Of a DNA stretch of 64,000 nt, positions 25,201 through 38,200 are shown in pieces. How positions within the stretch are numbered: the stretch's first letter is position 1; each line of letters opens with the position of its first letter. The DNA lies in contig CAIIXF020000010.1 in assembly GCA_903813345.2 (NCBI GenBank), forward strand, positions 36,507,425 to 36,571,424. The letters are read 5' to 3'. The stretch comes from Owenia fusiformis. Its lineage: Eukaryota > Annelida > Polychaeta > Sabellida > Oweniidae. The translations under genes were made by a program, and so were the position numbers. Under the pieces are notes generated by a model. It saw only the letters and a program-made list of their open reading frames with translations. It searched no databases and had not been told where the DNA came from.

Positions 25201-28200
25201 TAAGGAATTATTCCCGATTTCCGATATTGTCCCTTTAAGGCATTTATTATAAAACACATTTACCAGCTCTAAAATGTATTTTCTCACTCAATTTTCATTT
25301 TATTATTTCCACAGTGGGATCTCGTGTGTGATCGTGAAATCATGATCACTAACGTCCATACAGTCTTCGTTGTCGGCCTCATGTTGGGCGGGATCGTCTT
25401 CACTGCTCTTTCGGACAAGCTCGGACGCAAACCGATCCACGTTTTCTGTCATTTTCTCACAGGAGCTGCAGGGATATCAAGCGCTGTTGTGCCCGATTAT
25501 TACATCTTTATGGGACTTAGCTTCGTCCGTGGGTTTGCATTGCAGGTTTGTTTCCTTGTTGTTTATAAAGTTATACATAGCCCTCCGAAATTTTGACAGC
25601 TCCTTCCCTTGCACAGCCAATTAATAGATAGTAAAATTCAAATTGTTTTTGAAACTTTTTTAAAACTTTAAAACCCGGCGCACATTTACAAGAATTCTCA
25701 ATTCTTATTTGTAGGGGATAATGCTTACTGGAGTAGTCGTCGCGGCTGAACTTTTCCCAAGTGTCATGCGACTAAAGATGGCGACATGTGTTCAGTTTTT
25801 CTGGGGCACGGGACTCATGGGATTGGCCCTCTGGGCATATTTTCTCCCTAATTGGAGAACAATGCTTATTGGGATATCCATACCCTCCTTCTTTGCACTA
25901 GTTTTAATATGGTAAGTTCTTCAATTCCTTAATTCTCCGACCACATGGGAGGGATATAGAGGGTGTCAAATAATTATGTTCTCCCTCCCCCTTAGCTTTA
26001 ACATATTAAAACCAGGCGTCATAGATAGACTCCACACGAAGTTTTAAATGAAAAAGAATTAGTATGAATATCTAAGCACGAGTGCCAAAGAGAAAGGACC
26101 AAAAGTTGTAATGGAACTTAGCAAGAAAAAGCAAACTCTTAGTGCATACCAGTCAAGAAAAACAAACCCCATATATCCCAAAACCATGATCTAACGTGAA
26201 AAGAAACAATGTCTAATACCCCCTTTCCCCCACCATTCAAGAACCGATATCACAATCCAAGACCAGAACACCAAGGGACATTTCATTCATACTGAAGTCA
26301 TAACAATACATGTTGAAGAAAAAAATTGAAATTGATATCCAATACTCATAACATCAAAAATAGTTGTTGATACAAGTACTCATACAAGAGTACTGAGCAT
26401 TCAGTCTCAAATGATGTGGGATAGATAAAATCCAGTCTCCATGACATTTATTTGACACCCTATACATGTATTTATAATACAAGCCAATAAATCAATGTAT
26501 TTTACTTAGATTTAGTATGCTCATAAAATCAATGTATTAGGCCTATACTTAATTGGTCAAAAAATGATTAAATCTTTATTATTTTATCAGCGTAACTAAT
26601 GTTATCATTATGGATGACGACGAACTAGGTTCTTGAATATTTGTTTCAGTATTATTCCCGAATCTATGGTTTGGTTAATATCTACGGACAAACCGGAAAA
26701 AGCCGAACGAATCCTAAGACGTGCTTCACTGACGAACAACATCGACGACATGCCCGCACAAATTTTGACCCCAAGACGAGGCTCGGGCACCGGAAGTACT
26801 GGAGGTGTGTCTAATGGTAGTTTGCCTGGGAAGAAGGGATCTATTGCGAGTGGTGGGTCATCTCTAAAATTTACAGACCTGTTTAAAACAAATAAGATGC
26901 GCACGATTACAATAGTTACGATCTTATATTGGTAAGTGTACATGTATTTATTATTTCATTTAAAGAGAGAATCAGATCTAGCGAGCAGCCTAACAAAAAA
27001 TTGTTTCAATTTTAGAATATTTCTGGCTTATTATGTCATTCCTTTTCATGTATATTTTCTAAAATCCCCATTCAGAATTGTAATAGATAAACTGATGTTT
27101 TTCTTAATGATAATGAAATTGCCAATCAAAAATATTTACAAACAAATCCTCATATTTCGAGCCACCGAATTAGAGCATAATGATAATATCGGAGTTGTAT
27201 CTCCTATTCATACGATTTGGAATACTCTGATAAGGTTCAATTTGTTGGACACGGCAAAGAACATGTTAAACACTGGTATTTATCCCTCAAAATCAGAGTG
27301 GCACAAGTTAGTATTAGGACGGGTAAGATACACTCAGAAACTTAACTTAATGATTAACTGTACTTTGAAATATTCTACCCATTTGTATATTCGAATAAGA
27401 TGTTCATTTAAACCACTAATCTGGTGGGTACTGTGCAACAGATATCCTGATAAATGCATGTATTTTAAACTAATGGTTAAGCTCTTAACAAACCAAACAC
27501 TGAATGGAAACAATAAATGGGGCAATAAAAAATGCCTTATATGTAATTCTGGTGAGATTGAGACATTAGAACATTTTACTATATTTTGTAGCTCTCTAGA
27601 TGCTGAAAGGGTAGCTCTACTAGCACTTTTTAAAATGGGAGAAGATAATGTACTCCAGATTTTTAAAGAGGATGATGATTTTAATATGATTTTAAAGGCC
27701 AAGGCAATTTATTTTATGTATAAAAAACGCAACATGTTGATGTAAATATGTTTGGACAAAATATTGAAAATTGTAATGTACTCACATAGTAATAATGTGG
27801 TAATAAAGGATACAATACAATACAATACAAAGTGACACTTTATTTGAGGAAAACTAAAGATTTCTACAATAATGTATTATTATTCTATAAGAATGGTTAC
27901 CATTCTTATTATTTGGGAGAATTTAAACATTTTCACCCATTTTTGAACTTTTGAATCCATTATAACTTCACCAATTTATAACATATCGTGAATCTTTTGG
28001 GATTGTAAGGAACAGATTGGTAGGTCAATTATACATATTAATTTTGTCACCCCCATAGATCTAATTCTGCCTTTAAAGCAATACGTGTAACATTTATTGG
28101 CGGAATGCCGCTTGGAGGTAGTCGTTAGTTCAACTCCCGTATCCTACACTGATATTTGCTTCAGAATAAAGAATATGTCATGTTACAATTTTATAAAATT

Positions 28201-30414
28201 CTCGTGAGCTATTTTTTGATTGTGTTATTAAATTATTTTCATTGCAAAATGGTCAAAATATTTGCATGGAGATGATTATACCTATAACATATTTATTCTT
28301 CAGGTTCTTCACTAACGTCACCTACTTTGGCGTGTCACTGGGAACAGGAGCTTTAGAGGGAGATTCTTATGTGAACTTCGCTATCAACGGGGCAGTGGAG
28401 ATTCCAGCAGCTATTATATGTCTTTTTGTTCTCCCGAGGTATCATCAATTCTACCATCTCGAGAGTCAGATGTTTATGAATTCCAAAGCCTAAATTTATG
28501 CTTTACTTAAATAGTTATGGCTGGTAAAGTGGTAATAGACCGATCAAAAGCTTTTGAAAATAGTAATGCCCACATTGTCGGACTGATTATAGTTAACTTT
28601 CGACGATATAATAGGGAGCTTGCAATGTTTTACACAACCTAGTCAACCGAAAATATTTAAGCGATGCATTTTTATGGGCGATTGGTCATACGTATAGGTT
28701 GGAGTTTCGACTTTATATGCAGGCTTAAACTCCCTATTATTGGTGTATTGTTACCTTCTATCTTGTATCATAGTCTTTGAATTCGGGCTTAAATCCATCA
28801 ATAAAATATTTTTAGATTCGGACGAACTCGGCCTTTACTGGTGTTCCACAGTATTTGTGGCGCTGCACTTATTGCTCAAGCCTTCACACCTAAGTTCGTT
28901 GACAATGGAGGTAGGTCTCCAATTTTTACCCGGGTGTTTATTCTTACAAACGTAGACGTTACTGGGTAAATTGGAATATAGATATTAACGTTGGATTGAA
29001 TTAAGCTTTTAATATACACATTTGAATGAATTAAGCTGTCAATGTTCACATTTGAATGAATTAAGCTGTCAATGTTCACATTGGGTTGAATTAAGCTGTC
29101 AATGTTCACATTTGAATGAATTAAGCTGTCAATGTTCACATTTGAATGAATTAAGCTATCAATGTACACATTTGAATGAATTAAGCTGTCAATGTTCACA
29201 TTTGAATGAATTAAGCTATTAATGTACACATTTGAATGTTTTAAGCTATTAATGCATGAATGTATTAAGCTATAAATGTACACAAAATGTATTTCAACTG
29301 TTGATGTTCATTTATGTTATGAAACGTTAAAATAACCACGTTGACATATTTTTTTCAAGATGGCACAAGGACCGATCTAGGCCCACTACTTCTAACGTTC
29401 TATTTCATCGCTAAATTTGCCATCAGTGGATGTTACCTCATCACGCTGTTCTTCACACCGGAACTCTTCCCGACTGCACTCAGGTACATGGTGGTCCATG
29501 GTTATTTGTTAGGTTAAGCTACGATATATGATTATGTTTCTCTCACTGTCATCCTAGTTTTATTATCTAAAAAGAATTAAGAATTGTCATTATCATTATT
29601 TTTGTTAATTTTCTTTAATTGATTTTTTTCAGGAACTTGTGTCTTGGATTGGCGTCAACTTCTGGAATCATTGGTGCAACAGTAGCCCCTTATATCTCAT
29701 ACCTGGTATGTGGACATCAACCTATGTCGATATAGTAAAATGAATGCCTTCTAAACTAGCACTAAAACCCCTAGAACTTGCCCGGCAAGGTGGTAATAAT
29801 ATCTAATAATGAGTATAGATATCGCACATGTTCCATCCCAACTTCACCCATTAATATACTCACTTCACATATTGTTTCTGCACCCAACTTTACCTTTCTT
29901 TGCATTTTACTTCACATATTGTATCTGCACCCAACTTTACATTTCTTTGCATTTTACTTTACATATTGTATCTGAACCATTCTTTTACCATTTATCTGTA
30001 TTTAACTTCACATATTTTATTCGCACTCAAATTGCAATATCATAATAAACTTTAACTACACCTTGCGTCTACGTTTTAAAGGAACCAATAGCAGTCTGGC
30101 TTCCCTACACAGTGTTTGGCGCACTGTCAATATGCGGCGGTATACTCGTTCAGCTTCTTCCCGAATCAATCAACCTGCCCCTTCCGGAAACTATCGAAGA
30201 TGTGGAGGCATTCCCGAGACGACCTTCCCGACCAAGCAAGGTCTTGAAAGATGACGTCAGCACATTTTTACATGATAAATATGGAGCTGATAGTAACTTG
30301 AAAAACCCCAATGAGAATGTCACAAATGGTGTACCCAAAAGCGATTCACAGCCGTATATGTCTACTGGTCAAAGTAACCCTGCATACGATTCGTATTATG
30401 ATGATAAACTTTAA
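16129..30414 (+). CDS. SLC22-family organic ion transporter (MFS), two alternative first exons
   Basis: Plasma-membrane transporter of organic cations, zwitterions or anions; the exact substrate cannot be told. First coding exon is 16129-16255 or 20212-20338; then 24245-24462, 25315-25545, 25715-25911, 26650-26931, 28304-28438, 28816-28910, 29360-29483, 29633-29705 and 30082-30414. All are GT-AG with matching phases, total 604 residues. Order seen: first membrane helix, large extracellular loop with NDT, NDT and NTT glycosylation sites and paired cysteines (WAQCEKF, TQCDNGYSYN), WDLVCDRE, MFS signature DKLGRKP, NWRTM, IPESMVWLIS, a Ser/Gly-rich intracellular loop, TPELFPTALRN, and a hydrophilic C-terminal tail. 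Length fits the family. The tail lacks a recognised motif. Substrate class (OCT, OCTN or OAT) is undecided. Confidence 0.93.
18469..19312. repeat. Two copies of an 80-bp sequence between exons 1a and 1b
   Basis: 18469-18554 and 19239-19312 share GACATCTCATTTCTTCTCAG plus CCCTGA and TTTCAGGTGAAA and GTATCAGAATG. They lie 770 bp apart in the same orientation. They may be shared promoter pieces or a dispersed repeat; the sequence alone does not decide. Confidence 0.6.
20212..20338 (+). CDS. SLC22 gene alternative first coding exon 1b
   Basis: 127 nt, ATG to donor GTAAGT, phase 1, same length and phase as exon 1a 4.1 kb upstream. Encodes MELEEALLRLGKYGKWQISM and the helix WALICVSYNWPYAWHFF. It has no splice acceptor requirement as it starts with its own ATG, so it most likely has its own promoter in the region before 20212. 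Both copies are free of stops, which argues against one being a relic. Confidence 0.85.
20993..21162. mobile_element. Foldback (MITE-like) element in SLC22 intron
   Basis: Two arms of about 75-80 nt are imperfect reverse complements (AATAGTGACTGCCA and TGGCAGTCACTATT; AATATCCTGTCCACTGAC and GTCAGTGGACAGGATATT), with a short GC-rich loop around 21075. No coding potential. Lies about 650 bp after exon 1b. Confidence 0.8.
22430..22960. repeat. Degenerate tandem repeat with TGACCTTGA / AAGGTCA motifs
   Basis: Three to four units of roughly 140-150 bp, each built from GTCAGATTTGAACTTCTGA, CTTGTAGATGATTT, CAATTTGAAGCAA and TGACCTTGAGAAGGTCA. The last part is itself a palindrome-like pair of AGGTCA half-sites, complete at 22709-22725 and 22860-22876. 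Located in the intron before exon 24245. Confidence 0.7.
24683..25238. mobile_element. Possible TTAA-flanked MITE in SLC22 intron
   Basis: TTAAAGGCCGAGTTCCGGGA at the left and ATATTGTCCCTTTAA at the right are roughly inverted (shared AGG, CGG and AAAT blocks) and both abut TTAA. About 550 bp without a reading frame. The ends match only partly, so this is tentative. Confidence 0.35.
26990..27835 (+). mobile_element. 5'-truncated non-LTR retrotransposon (LINE), C-terminal part
   Basis: Sits in the SLC22 intron 26932-28303, same orientation. An open frame to 27745 ends with a protein segment carrying CLICNSGEIETLEHFTIFC, the C-x2-C...H-x4-C cluster found at the C-terminus of many LINE reverse transcriptases (CR1/L2-like groups), with LGRVRYTQKL and LNGNNKWG before it. 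No catalytic reverse transcriptase motif remains. The 3' end is (ATACA)n just after AATAAAGG, the typical short-repeat tail of such elements. The 5' limit is approximate. It is inactive. Confidence 0.75.
28995..29285. repeat. 30-bp minisatellite in SLC22 intron
   Basis: About nine copies of CACATTTGAATGAATTAAGC plus TGTCAATGTT, best conserved in the middle and degenerate at both ends. Copies are directly adjacent with no spacers, so it is not a CRISPR array. Lies in intron 28911-29359. Confidence 0.9.
29855..30030. repeat. 46-bp tandem repeat in last SLC22 intron
   Basis: Three to four copies of CTTCACATATTGTATCTGCA plus CCCAACTTTACATTTCTTTGCATTTTA, gradually diverging towards 30030. Lies just before the last exon. 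Confidence 0.8.
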
Positions 30415-32298
30415 TGACGAATCTTTTAATGAGGACACGTTTGAATAATGATACTAAACATCGTCGCTAAGATTAAATAATTTTATATTAGGCGTGGCCA
30501 GAAAAGACATGGATCTTAAGATATTTCAGATGGTATGTGAATGAAAAAAATGCAATGGAATTTCATGGCTTTTTCCTATACTTTCTCAGAACCATATTGA
30601 TATTCCACCTTGAAACTGCAAGATAATATTTATAATATTTGAACTATATAGTCAAAATGATGTAAATGTATATATGGCTTATTTATATAAAGTTTCATGC
30701 ATGAGTTTGTATGAAAGATCGTTCATACTTGATGAGCGTTATTTTTCAAGTCAAAGTTGTTGTTTATGGATAAACTATGCAAGTGTTTTCATCTCGCATT
30801 AGTTCTATAAAAAATTTATGTTATCATTACGTATATTGGAGATTTAATGTGCGGTCGTGTAAATTATTTAACAGTAAATCTCATTCCGTTTATATTTTAA
30901 AATTGATGCTGCAATACTTAGCCCCATTGAATATAAGTTGCTTTTTGAAATCATTGAGAAATATGTCACTATCTGCATTAACGAATGTAAAATAATGCAA
31001 CGATAGAAAAGATTTAACCACACAGTAAAATAAATTGTGTAACTATGGGAAGAGCTGTAACCATCTTAGAGGATCAACGTTGTAATGGAGATTAAAATAA
31101 CTATCTATTTTCATAAATGTAATAATGGCGCTGTAAATATCTCGTAGAATAAATGTAACTATAGAGACAAATGTAACTCTCACGTAAAATAAAATAAATG
31201 TAACTCTGAATCAAGCAGAATAAATGTAACTTGAAGCCAAATGTAAATGTTTAGTAGAATAAATGCAATGTTGGAACCAAATGTAACTATCTAGTGAAAT
31301 GAATGTAATTTTGGAGAAAAAGTAGCAATCCAAAAGAATAAACTATGGAGACAAATACAACAATCAAGTGGAATAAATGTAACTTTGTAGCCAAAAGTAA
31401 ATAAATATGTAATAGAATCAATGTAACAATAGAGCCAAATGTAACTAGATAGCACATTAAATGTAACTATGGAGAAGAGTAACTATCTAGTAGAAAAAAT
31501 GTAACTGAAGAAAAATGTAACAATCAAGTAGATTATAAATGTAACTATATCTTACAGAATAAATGTAACTGTGGAGCTAAATGTAACTTTTTCGTGGAAT
31601 AAATGTAACTATAGATACAAATTTACAATCTACACTGCTATGCAAATATACTATTTATAGACAACAGAAATAAGATCATGAAATGAAATGTAACTATTGA
31701 TAAACTATGGAGACAAATACAACAATAAGTGGAATAAATGTAACTTTGTAGCCAAAAGTAAAAATAAATATGTAGTAGAATCAATGTAACAATAGAGTCA
31801 AATGCTATGTGATATCTGAAATTATGAGAAAATGTAACTGTGGGTATAAAATGTACATAGGGATATGAATATAACTTTAATGTTGAATAAAATCTATTGA
31901 ATATTGCATCTATAAAATAAAACCACTCTTTGTTCATTAATATAAGATACCTAACCAAAAACAATCTTTTCTAGAACTGTAACACTTTAAAATAGTTTGG
32001 ATGCTCATGTATGCACAGGTGTAACTGAATTTGTAATAAGTAAATAACAAAAATGTTGCATGTTCGATAAAAAATATATTTCTTATTTCAGAGCTAATGT
32101 TTAAATCAATCATAAAATCATTACAATACTGAAATATTAATCATGTAGTCACATTCATAATACCAAACATGATTTATTATGCTAAATATATTTAATAAAC
32201 ATATGTGTCATTGGTAGACTTATTGTCACATTTTGTAATATATGCCTGATTTTGCAGGCTTTTTATTTGAGCAAATGTCCTTGTAATAATATATAATA
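30415..32298. other. Convergent intergenic DNA with degenerate ATGTAAC repeats
   Basis: SLC22 ends at 30414 and the Ldh2-type gene ends at 32299 on the other strand, so both 3' ends lie here. From about 31120 to 31870 the words AATAAATGTAACTATGGAG and CAAATGTAACTATCTAGT recur every 35-45 bp in a very degenerate array. AATAAA-like words are frequent, so the SLC22 poly(A) site cannot be chosen. A minus-strand AATAAA (32262-32267) lies 32 bp after the Ldh2 stop codon and is a good candidate for that gene's signal. Confidence 0.55.
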
Positions 32299-35200
32299 TC
32301 ACTGGTTTGTCTTAAGGTCCTCAACGGACAGGGATTGTGCCAACTCAGTCTGAAAAGTAAAAGGTATATCAGATTAATGGACCACCTCTCGTTTTAAGGC
32401 AACTGTTAGTTAATCCTACTTTTGTTTGACTCAGTTCTTCACATAACCAATGACATTATCAATCCGACTGATATATCACGGTTTCTTTGTAGTAAAAGTT
32501 GGCTGAGTTTATTTGGAAGGTCAATTATTAAATTTTGTACGTTATTTCTTCCAATTTACTGTACGAACAAATAAGTAGTATTTCACAACGGGAGTTGGTT
32601 CAGCTCAACTAATGTAATGGTTTTCTTACTTTTACAATCTTGATATTTTTTACAAAAAAGCAATTTGATCCACTTTTCATAATTATCGAACAGTTTTAAC
32701 TTAAGATTATTTGTACTGCAAAATATGTTTTATTCTATTCTCTACTTGGCATTGAACTTTGAGCAGTGGTAGTCTAACTTAGCATTTGCGAATCCAACCA
32801 CCGAATGTCAGCTGACGGATTAACCTCAAGTTAAAGCCAAGCTCACTTAAATATGAATTGTAGCAGGTACTATTCATATTTAAATGAGTTGGCCATGAAC
32901 GTGGTTAATTCGTCAGCTGATAGCCGGAAGTTGAATTTGTAAATGCTAACTTCGCTTGTAATCGTGAATGCAGATAACGGCCGTCGGCTACCAGATTAAC
33001 CAAATATTTTATGGACAACTCATTTAAATATGAATAGTATCTGCCATTATTCCATTCATATTTAAATGGGTTGGTCATAAAATAGTAGTTTAATCCAGTA
33101 GCCGACAGTCTTTATTTGCATTCGCGAATGCAAGCTCAGACTAGGAAGAAGTGTATAAAACCAGCAATGCTTAGTGCTTACAGCATATTTTATTTGGTTA
33201 GGATGGTATGGAATTCCGCCTTCAGAATCACACAGTTGCATGTGTTTTCTTTCTGGATCACCAGGCACAAGAACTTCTGTTTCTCCTTCAATCTGGGAAC
33301 ATAAAGTTGAAAAAACGTAACACTGTTAATGTTGGTACTGTCATTAATATGATCATTTAGTTAACTTGTTGAAATCCTGCTTTTTTTAAAATATTTTGTT
33401 CCTCATTTTTTTGAACTTGGTCTAACTTCTACGTACTCGTAAATAAATCAATAAAAATATTGTGATATTATTATTACTGCAGACAACCATGAAAGAAAGA
33501 AAAAAACTTTATAAGTGACCATTACTAATCTAATAATAATGCATACGTAGATTTGGAATACTACATTAGTGAAGCCTAAAAGAGTATGTATTTTTTCTTT
33601 TTTTCTTACCGGTTGTAAGTCTCTCATCTGGTCGTTCAAGGTGGACATTCTGTCAGTGAAACCATCTGCAAACATTGCTGGGTTGATAGCAACAAAACAT
33701 TGACCCTAAAAAGTTCAATCATTAATGTATTCTTGAATATGATTCTTGGACAGCCAAGAGAGAAATTGGTCCGAAAGACATGCTGATGTCACCTTATACC
33801 ATACTTCTATTAAAGTATATGTCGTATGCCAATTGGGTGACACCTGATGAAAATGCAAAGTCAGACTTTCTGTATTATAATCAAATCATTGAGATACTTA
33901 GATTAATAGTCCACAAGATATTAAATAATAAATAAAAATCTTTAAAAAAACACGTTTATATATGCCTCAATGTTTCTTCATAAAAAATTCTTACAAGATT
34001 AGCTTCTTCTGTTTGATGCACCGTATTCCATTTTCTTATGTTGGGTCCAAAGCTGGATCCACTGAGTATTCCACAAAATAGCTCTACCATCATTGCTAAC
34101 CCATATCCTTTATAACCTCCTAAAAATGCAAAATGGTAGGTATTAAACCTGGACTTGAGTGTTTTGTATAGCAGATATGCGGTTTATAGCGGTGTATAGG
34201 GAGAAAAATCATTTGATAAACACTATATCATATGCCTCGTGAAACATATCTTCTGTTTATTTTAATCGGATCATTGAAAACTTAAATAATTGTTTATACG
34301 AATCACAATGATAGGCATTCTAAGTACAAAACAGAATATGGCCATCATATTTAAAAAAGCTGTAATTATAATGAAATTTGATTCTGAGTTAAACAAATGA
34401 TTGTGTATGTAAGAAATGCTTTAAAGATTTTCAGGTGAAAATTTCATGAAAAATTATGGAAAATTGAAAAAGTAATTAGGAAAACAGAGGTGGATGACAA
34501 TTCTATCCCGGCTACTAATTATCATAAAGTTTATAAAACCAAGAGGACAGTGTGAGACTTGATTTATTCATGCAATTGCTCCAAATTATTTCAAAAGTAC
34601 AACTTGAAATCCGTGGGATACATGTACTTACCGCATATCTCTGATCCCCCGAGTGGCATCTGTCCCCCTCCATCAAGTACAGCCCCAGGGTCGTTGCTCT
34701 CCTGTTAAGAGATACATTTAATGAATTGCAGATGAACTCAATAAATAACCTGTCATAACCTATACATTGTTCTTGAAAGAATGGAATATCTATTTGTGCA
34801 ACTTCAATTCACATGCAATTAAATCATTATCCAGATGTACAGGGTGGGCCCAAAAATGTTGCAACCATTTAAAAGGCTAGAAAAGTATCATAACATGAAG
34901 GTATTGACATAAAAATTGATTTACAGAAAGTTTAGGATAGGCATATTTTATCATTCAAATATCTAAGCTAATACTGACTTCTAATTTTTTTGACAGTTCT
35001 TTGAATACCAATGGTAAATTGTTCATGTGTCCGAGATTTACTGTTTTTCCAAGAAAATGTGACTTTTCATGATATTATGTGATCAACTATAACACATTTA
35101 TTATGTTCACTAAATCTGCTACAATCTTTGATATTTGTTTAACCAATGGCTAGTACAGTTTTATATTAGTATATACTTACTAAGGTATTATGTTATACGG

Positions 35201-38200
35201 TATCAATTAATTATATATTTAAAAACTTTCCATGCATCCGCCTTTCATCTTCACTATCACACAGACATAAGGGCGGAACTGCAATGGCGCCATTCAGCGA
35301 TTCTTGCGGTAGTTTCCATTTCTCCTGCAGAACTTCCTTTAGTTGATCAAAAGTTTGTGTGTGGATTACCATTAATTGCAATAAACTGCTCCAGGTGCCT
35401 CCATGTGTGATAGTCACAGGGGTTGGCATCTGGTGTATTGGACAGCAATTCATCAGGACTAATAAATCTAAAGGTATCTTCCTCCAGATATTCCAAAGCA
35501 ACCCTTGCCCGATGGCTGGGAGCGATAGTGAAGGTGAAAGGTGGATGTAAGAACATATGATTAATAATAGTTTTATAGATACAGTATAACATACCATTGT
35601 GAGTAGATATTAATATAAAATTGTCCTAGATATTGAATAAACAGTTATCAAAGATTGTAGCAGATTTAGTGAACATAATGAATGTGTTATTGTTGATCAC
35701 ATAAAATCATAAAAAGTCATATTTTCCTGGAAAAACAGTAAATCTTGGACACATGAACAATTTACCATTGATATTCAAAGAACTGACAAAAAATTAGAAG
35801 TCAGTATAAGTATAGATATTTGAATGATAAAATATATACTATACTAAACTTTCTGTAAATCAATTTTCATGTCAATACCTTCATGTTGTGATACTTTTCT
35901 AGCCTTTTAAAAATGTTGCAAAATTTTTTGGCCCACCCTGTATATGTACAATAGCGAAAGCAACCAAAGTATAATTAAAACATCATTCAATTCAATTTAA
36001 TTCAATATGGTACAAAATTAGACGATTTAGATCTAATAATGCGTGTCTTATTGATTCAACGTTACAGGGATTGACTTAAACAATTTGAAATGACAAACAG
36101 TCAAACAGTGATTACAGTATCTATGTGTACTTAATTTTCACCACGTATCTTAAGTAGTATTGTTTATCATATCATAAGTCTGTTTATACAATGGTAATTG
36201 ATAAACTATAAAATAGTGTTTTCATACCTGTCCTTCTTTATCTACTCCCCAACCATTTGGCATCGAGGTCTCCTTACGTTTTGCAAGCTCTATCTGAACA
36301 AATGAGAAGGTAAATTTAAATGTGAGACGATAATAACATATACTATGATTTATCCAAGGAACCATATTTTCACTATAGTATTAATTGTCACCAAATAATA
36401 AGATTTATTGAGTGCCAAAGAGTAGCAAATGCTTATATTAGCACTGAACAGTTTTTACTGACACTGGAATTCCGCGAGGTGTATTATGGCATATGTATGA
36501 CTTTTCAAAATTTACTTTTTAAAACTGATTTTATTTTTATATCAATGAATTAACATGCGTTCGAGTAGTTTAATACTATTTTAACTATACTACAAACTAC
36601 AAGCGCATCGTTTATATCAATAATATGACGTATATGTGTGACGTCAGACCATCTTACTTTTCCTAATGCCACTGTGGATGTTGCCATGTCAAGGACAAAG
36701 CTGTCATCATTGTTTGCAGGTGCTGCTACCGATATAGGGTTAGTCCCCAAGGCAGGCTGAAATAAAGATAGAACAATGCATTAAGATGCAACATTTCACT
36801 ACCTGCCATTTGTTACAGACGACGAACGAAAACCGCCCAGAAAAATTGGAAACTATAAAAATATGTGAGATATTTAACTATTACAGCCTCTGTGTTATGT
36901 GCGATTATTTTCACAAAATTTTATATTCAGTTTTTATTTCCACAAAATTGGAGAATAAAACTCAGTGTAAGTGTATCTAAACCTAAATTTAATATGACTT
37001 AATCATTGTTTAATAAAATGATAATATTATTTTAAATATATACAGAATGGGTGTTGGTATATGATGATATCACTAGAAATTGTCTAATATTGGGTTTATC
37101 TTATGATAACAATCAACAATTCAAAATTGTTTATCATACGGATATGCGGCTAATACAACGATATTTGAGAGTTTAAGCAATGCATATAAAATCAAAACGT
37201 CAACCTGTGCGCACAAGATGCCCTATGCGTAGTTTTCTCACCAAAATAGTCATTCAGTTACAGTGTTTACTTAGTCCGTTACACAGACTACACATCATCG
37301 TGCAATATGCCATTAATAGTTATATAGCTAGTTTTCTATGGTACATATTTTAAACAAGCTCGTTTCGTAAGAAATATGTATGACGCACATCATTTTCTCC
37401 AGAAAGCATTAATACTGTGAATCGAAATCAAAATTGCCAGCATAGTATTAAATATAAGTATATTGAGTATAATCCTGTTGACACCAACGCAAATCTCAGT
37501 CGCAGGTCTGAAGCTGATCGGGTATTTGAAGCAGACTAAGTAGCGCTTGTTTTGCAGGCCCGTAGCCAGGGGGGGTTCGCAGGGTTCGGGCGAACCCCCC
37601 CCCTGGCCAAAAATTCTTTCAAAATCATGCAGTTTTTCACAATTTTGAGCACTTTTCAAGTGATTTTAGCCATATTTGAGCCAAAATTGTAAAATGTGAA
37701 CCCCCCCTGGAAATTTCTGAAAACTGATCATATATAAATATCGCTAGCTTAAACCCTCTATTAGCCGCATATGGGGTTGATAAACGATTATCTGAAAAAT
37801 ATCACATGGATCTCCATAATATCAGAAATATCATTCACCCTTTAATTGTAAAGATTAATTAACACAAACTGATATGACAATAATCGTCTGATATTTGCGT
37901 ATTGTTGTCAATTATGGAGAATATGTTTTTGTTTAAAGCGGGAAAGGCCCAAAAGCTGTTTTCCAAATGAAAGCAGCAAATGCTTATTGTAGGAAAGTGG
38001 GTGCTTTATACTATTAAATATAATGCTTGAGTAAACATTGTATAAGTATGCAGCATTTGGCGTGTATCAATAACTATTGCATTTTAGCGTGATTTATTAA
38101 TTTATGGGTGTCTTTACATACCACAAGTGCCCTTGTTGGTACAACATTAGGAGATGTGCTAGTATATGCCATGCCCTATAATACAATCAAGCATAGAATT

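Noticed and set aside
26936-27745. Reading the 269-codon frame as part of the SLC22 protein
   Set aside because: Its C-terminal part is retrotransposon-like, the flanking exons join in phase without it, and the transporter topology needs none of it.
28085-28150. tRNA-like words (GTTCAACTCCC) in an SLC22 intron
   Set aside because: Only a partial B box; no A box at the right distance and no fold.
28995-29285. Regular 30-bp repeat that at first looks like a CRISPR array
   Set aside because: Copies are directly adjacent without unique spacers, in an intron of an animal gene.
33062-33181. Extension of the Ldh2 reading frame past 33182
   Set aside because: It runs into the palindromic MITE; a good donor (GTAAGC) and the terminal exon 32299-32349, encoding a fitting C-terminus, explain the gene better.
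35135-35620. A small host gene on the minus strand between Ldh2 exons
   Set aside because: The frames lie exactly between inverted repeats with TA flanks and resemble a mariner transposase C-terminus with a frameshift.
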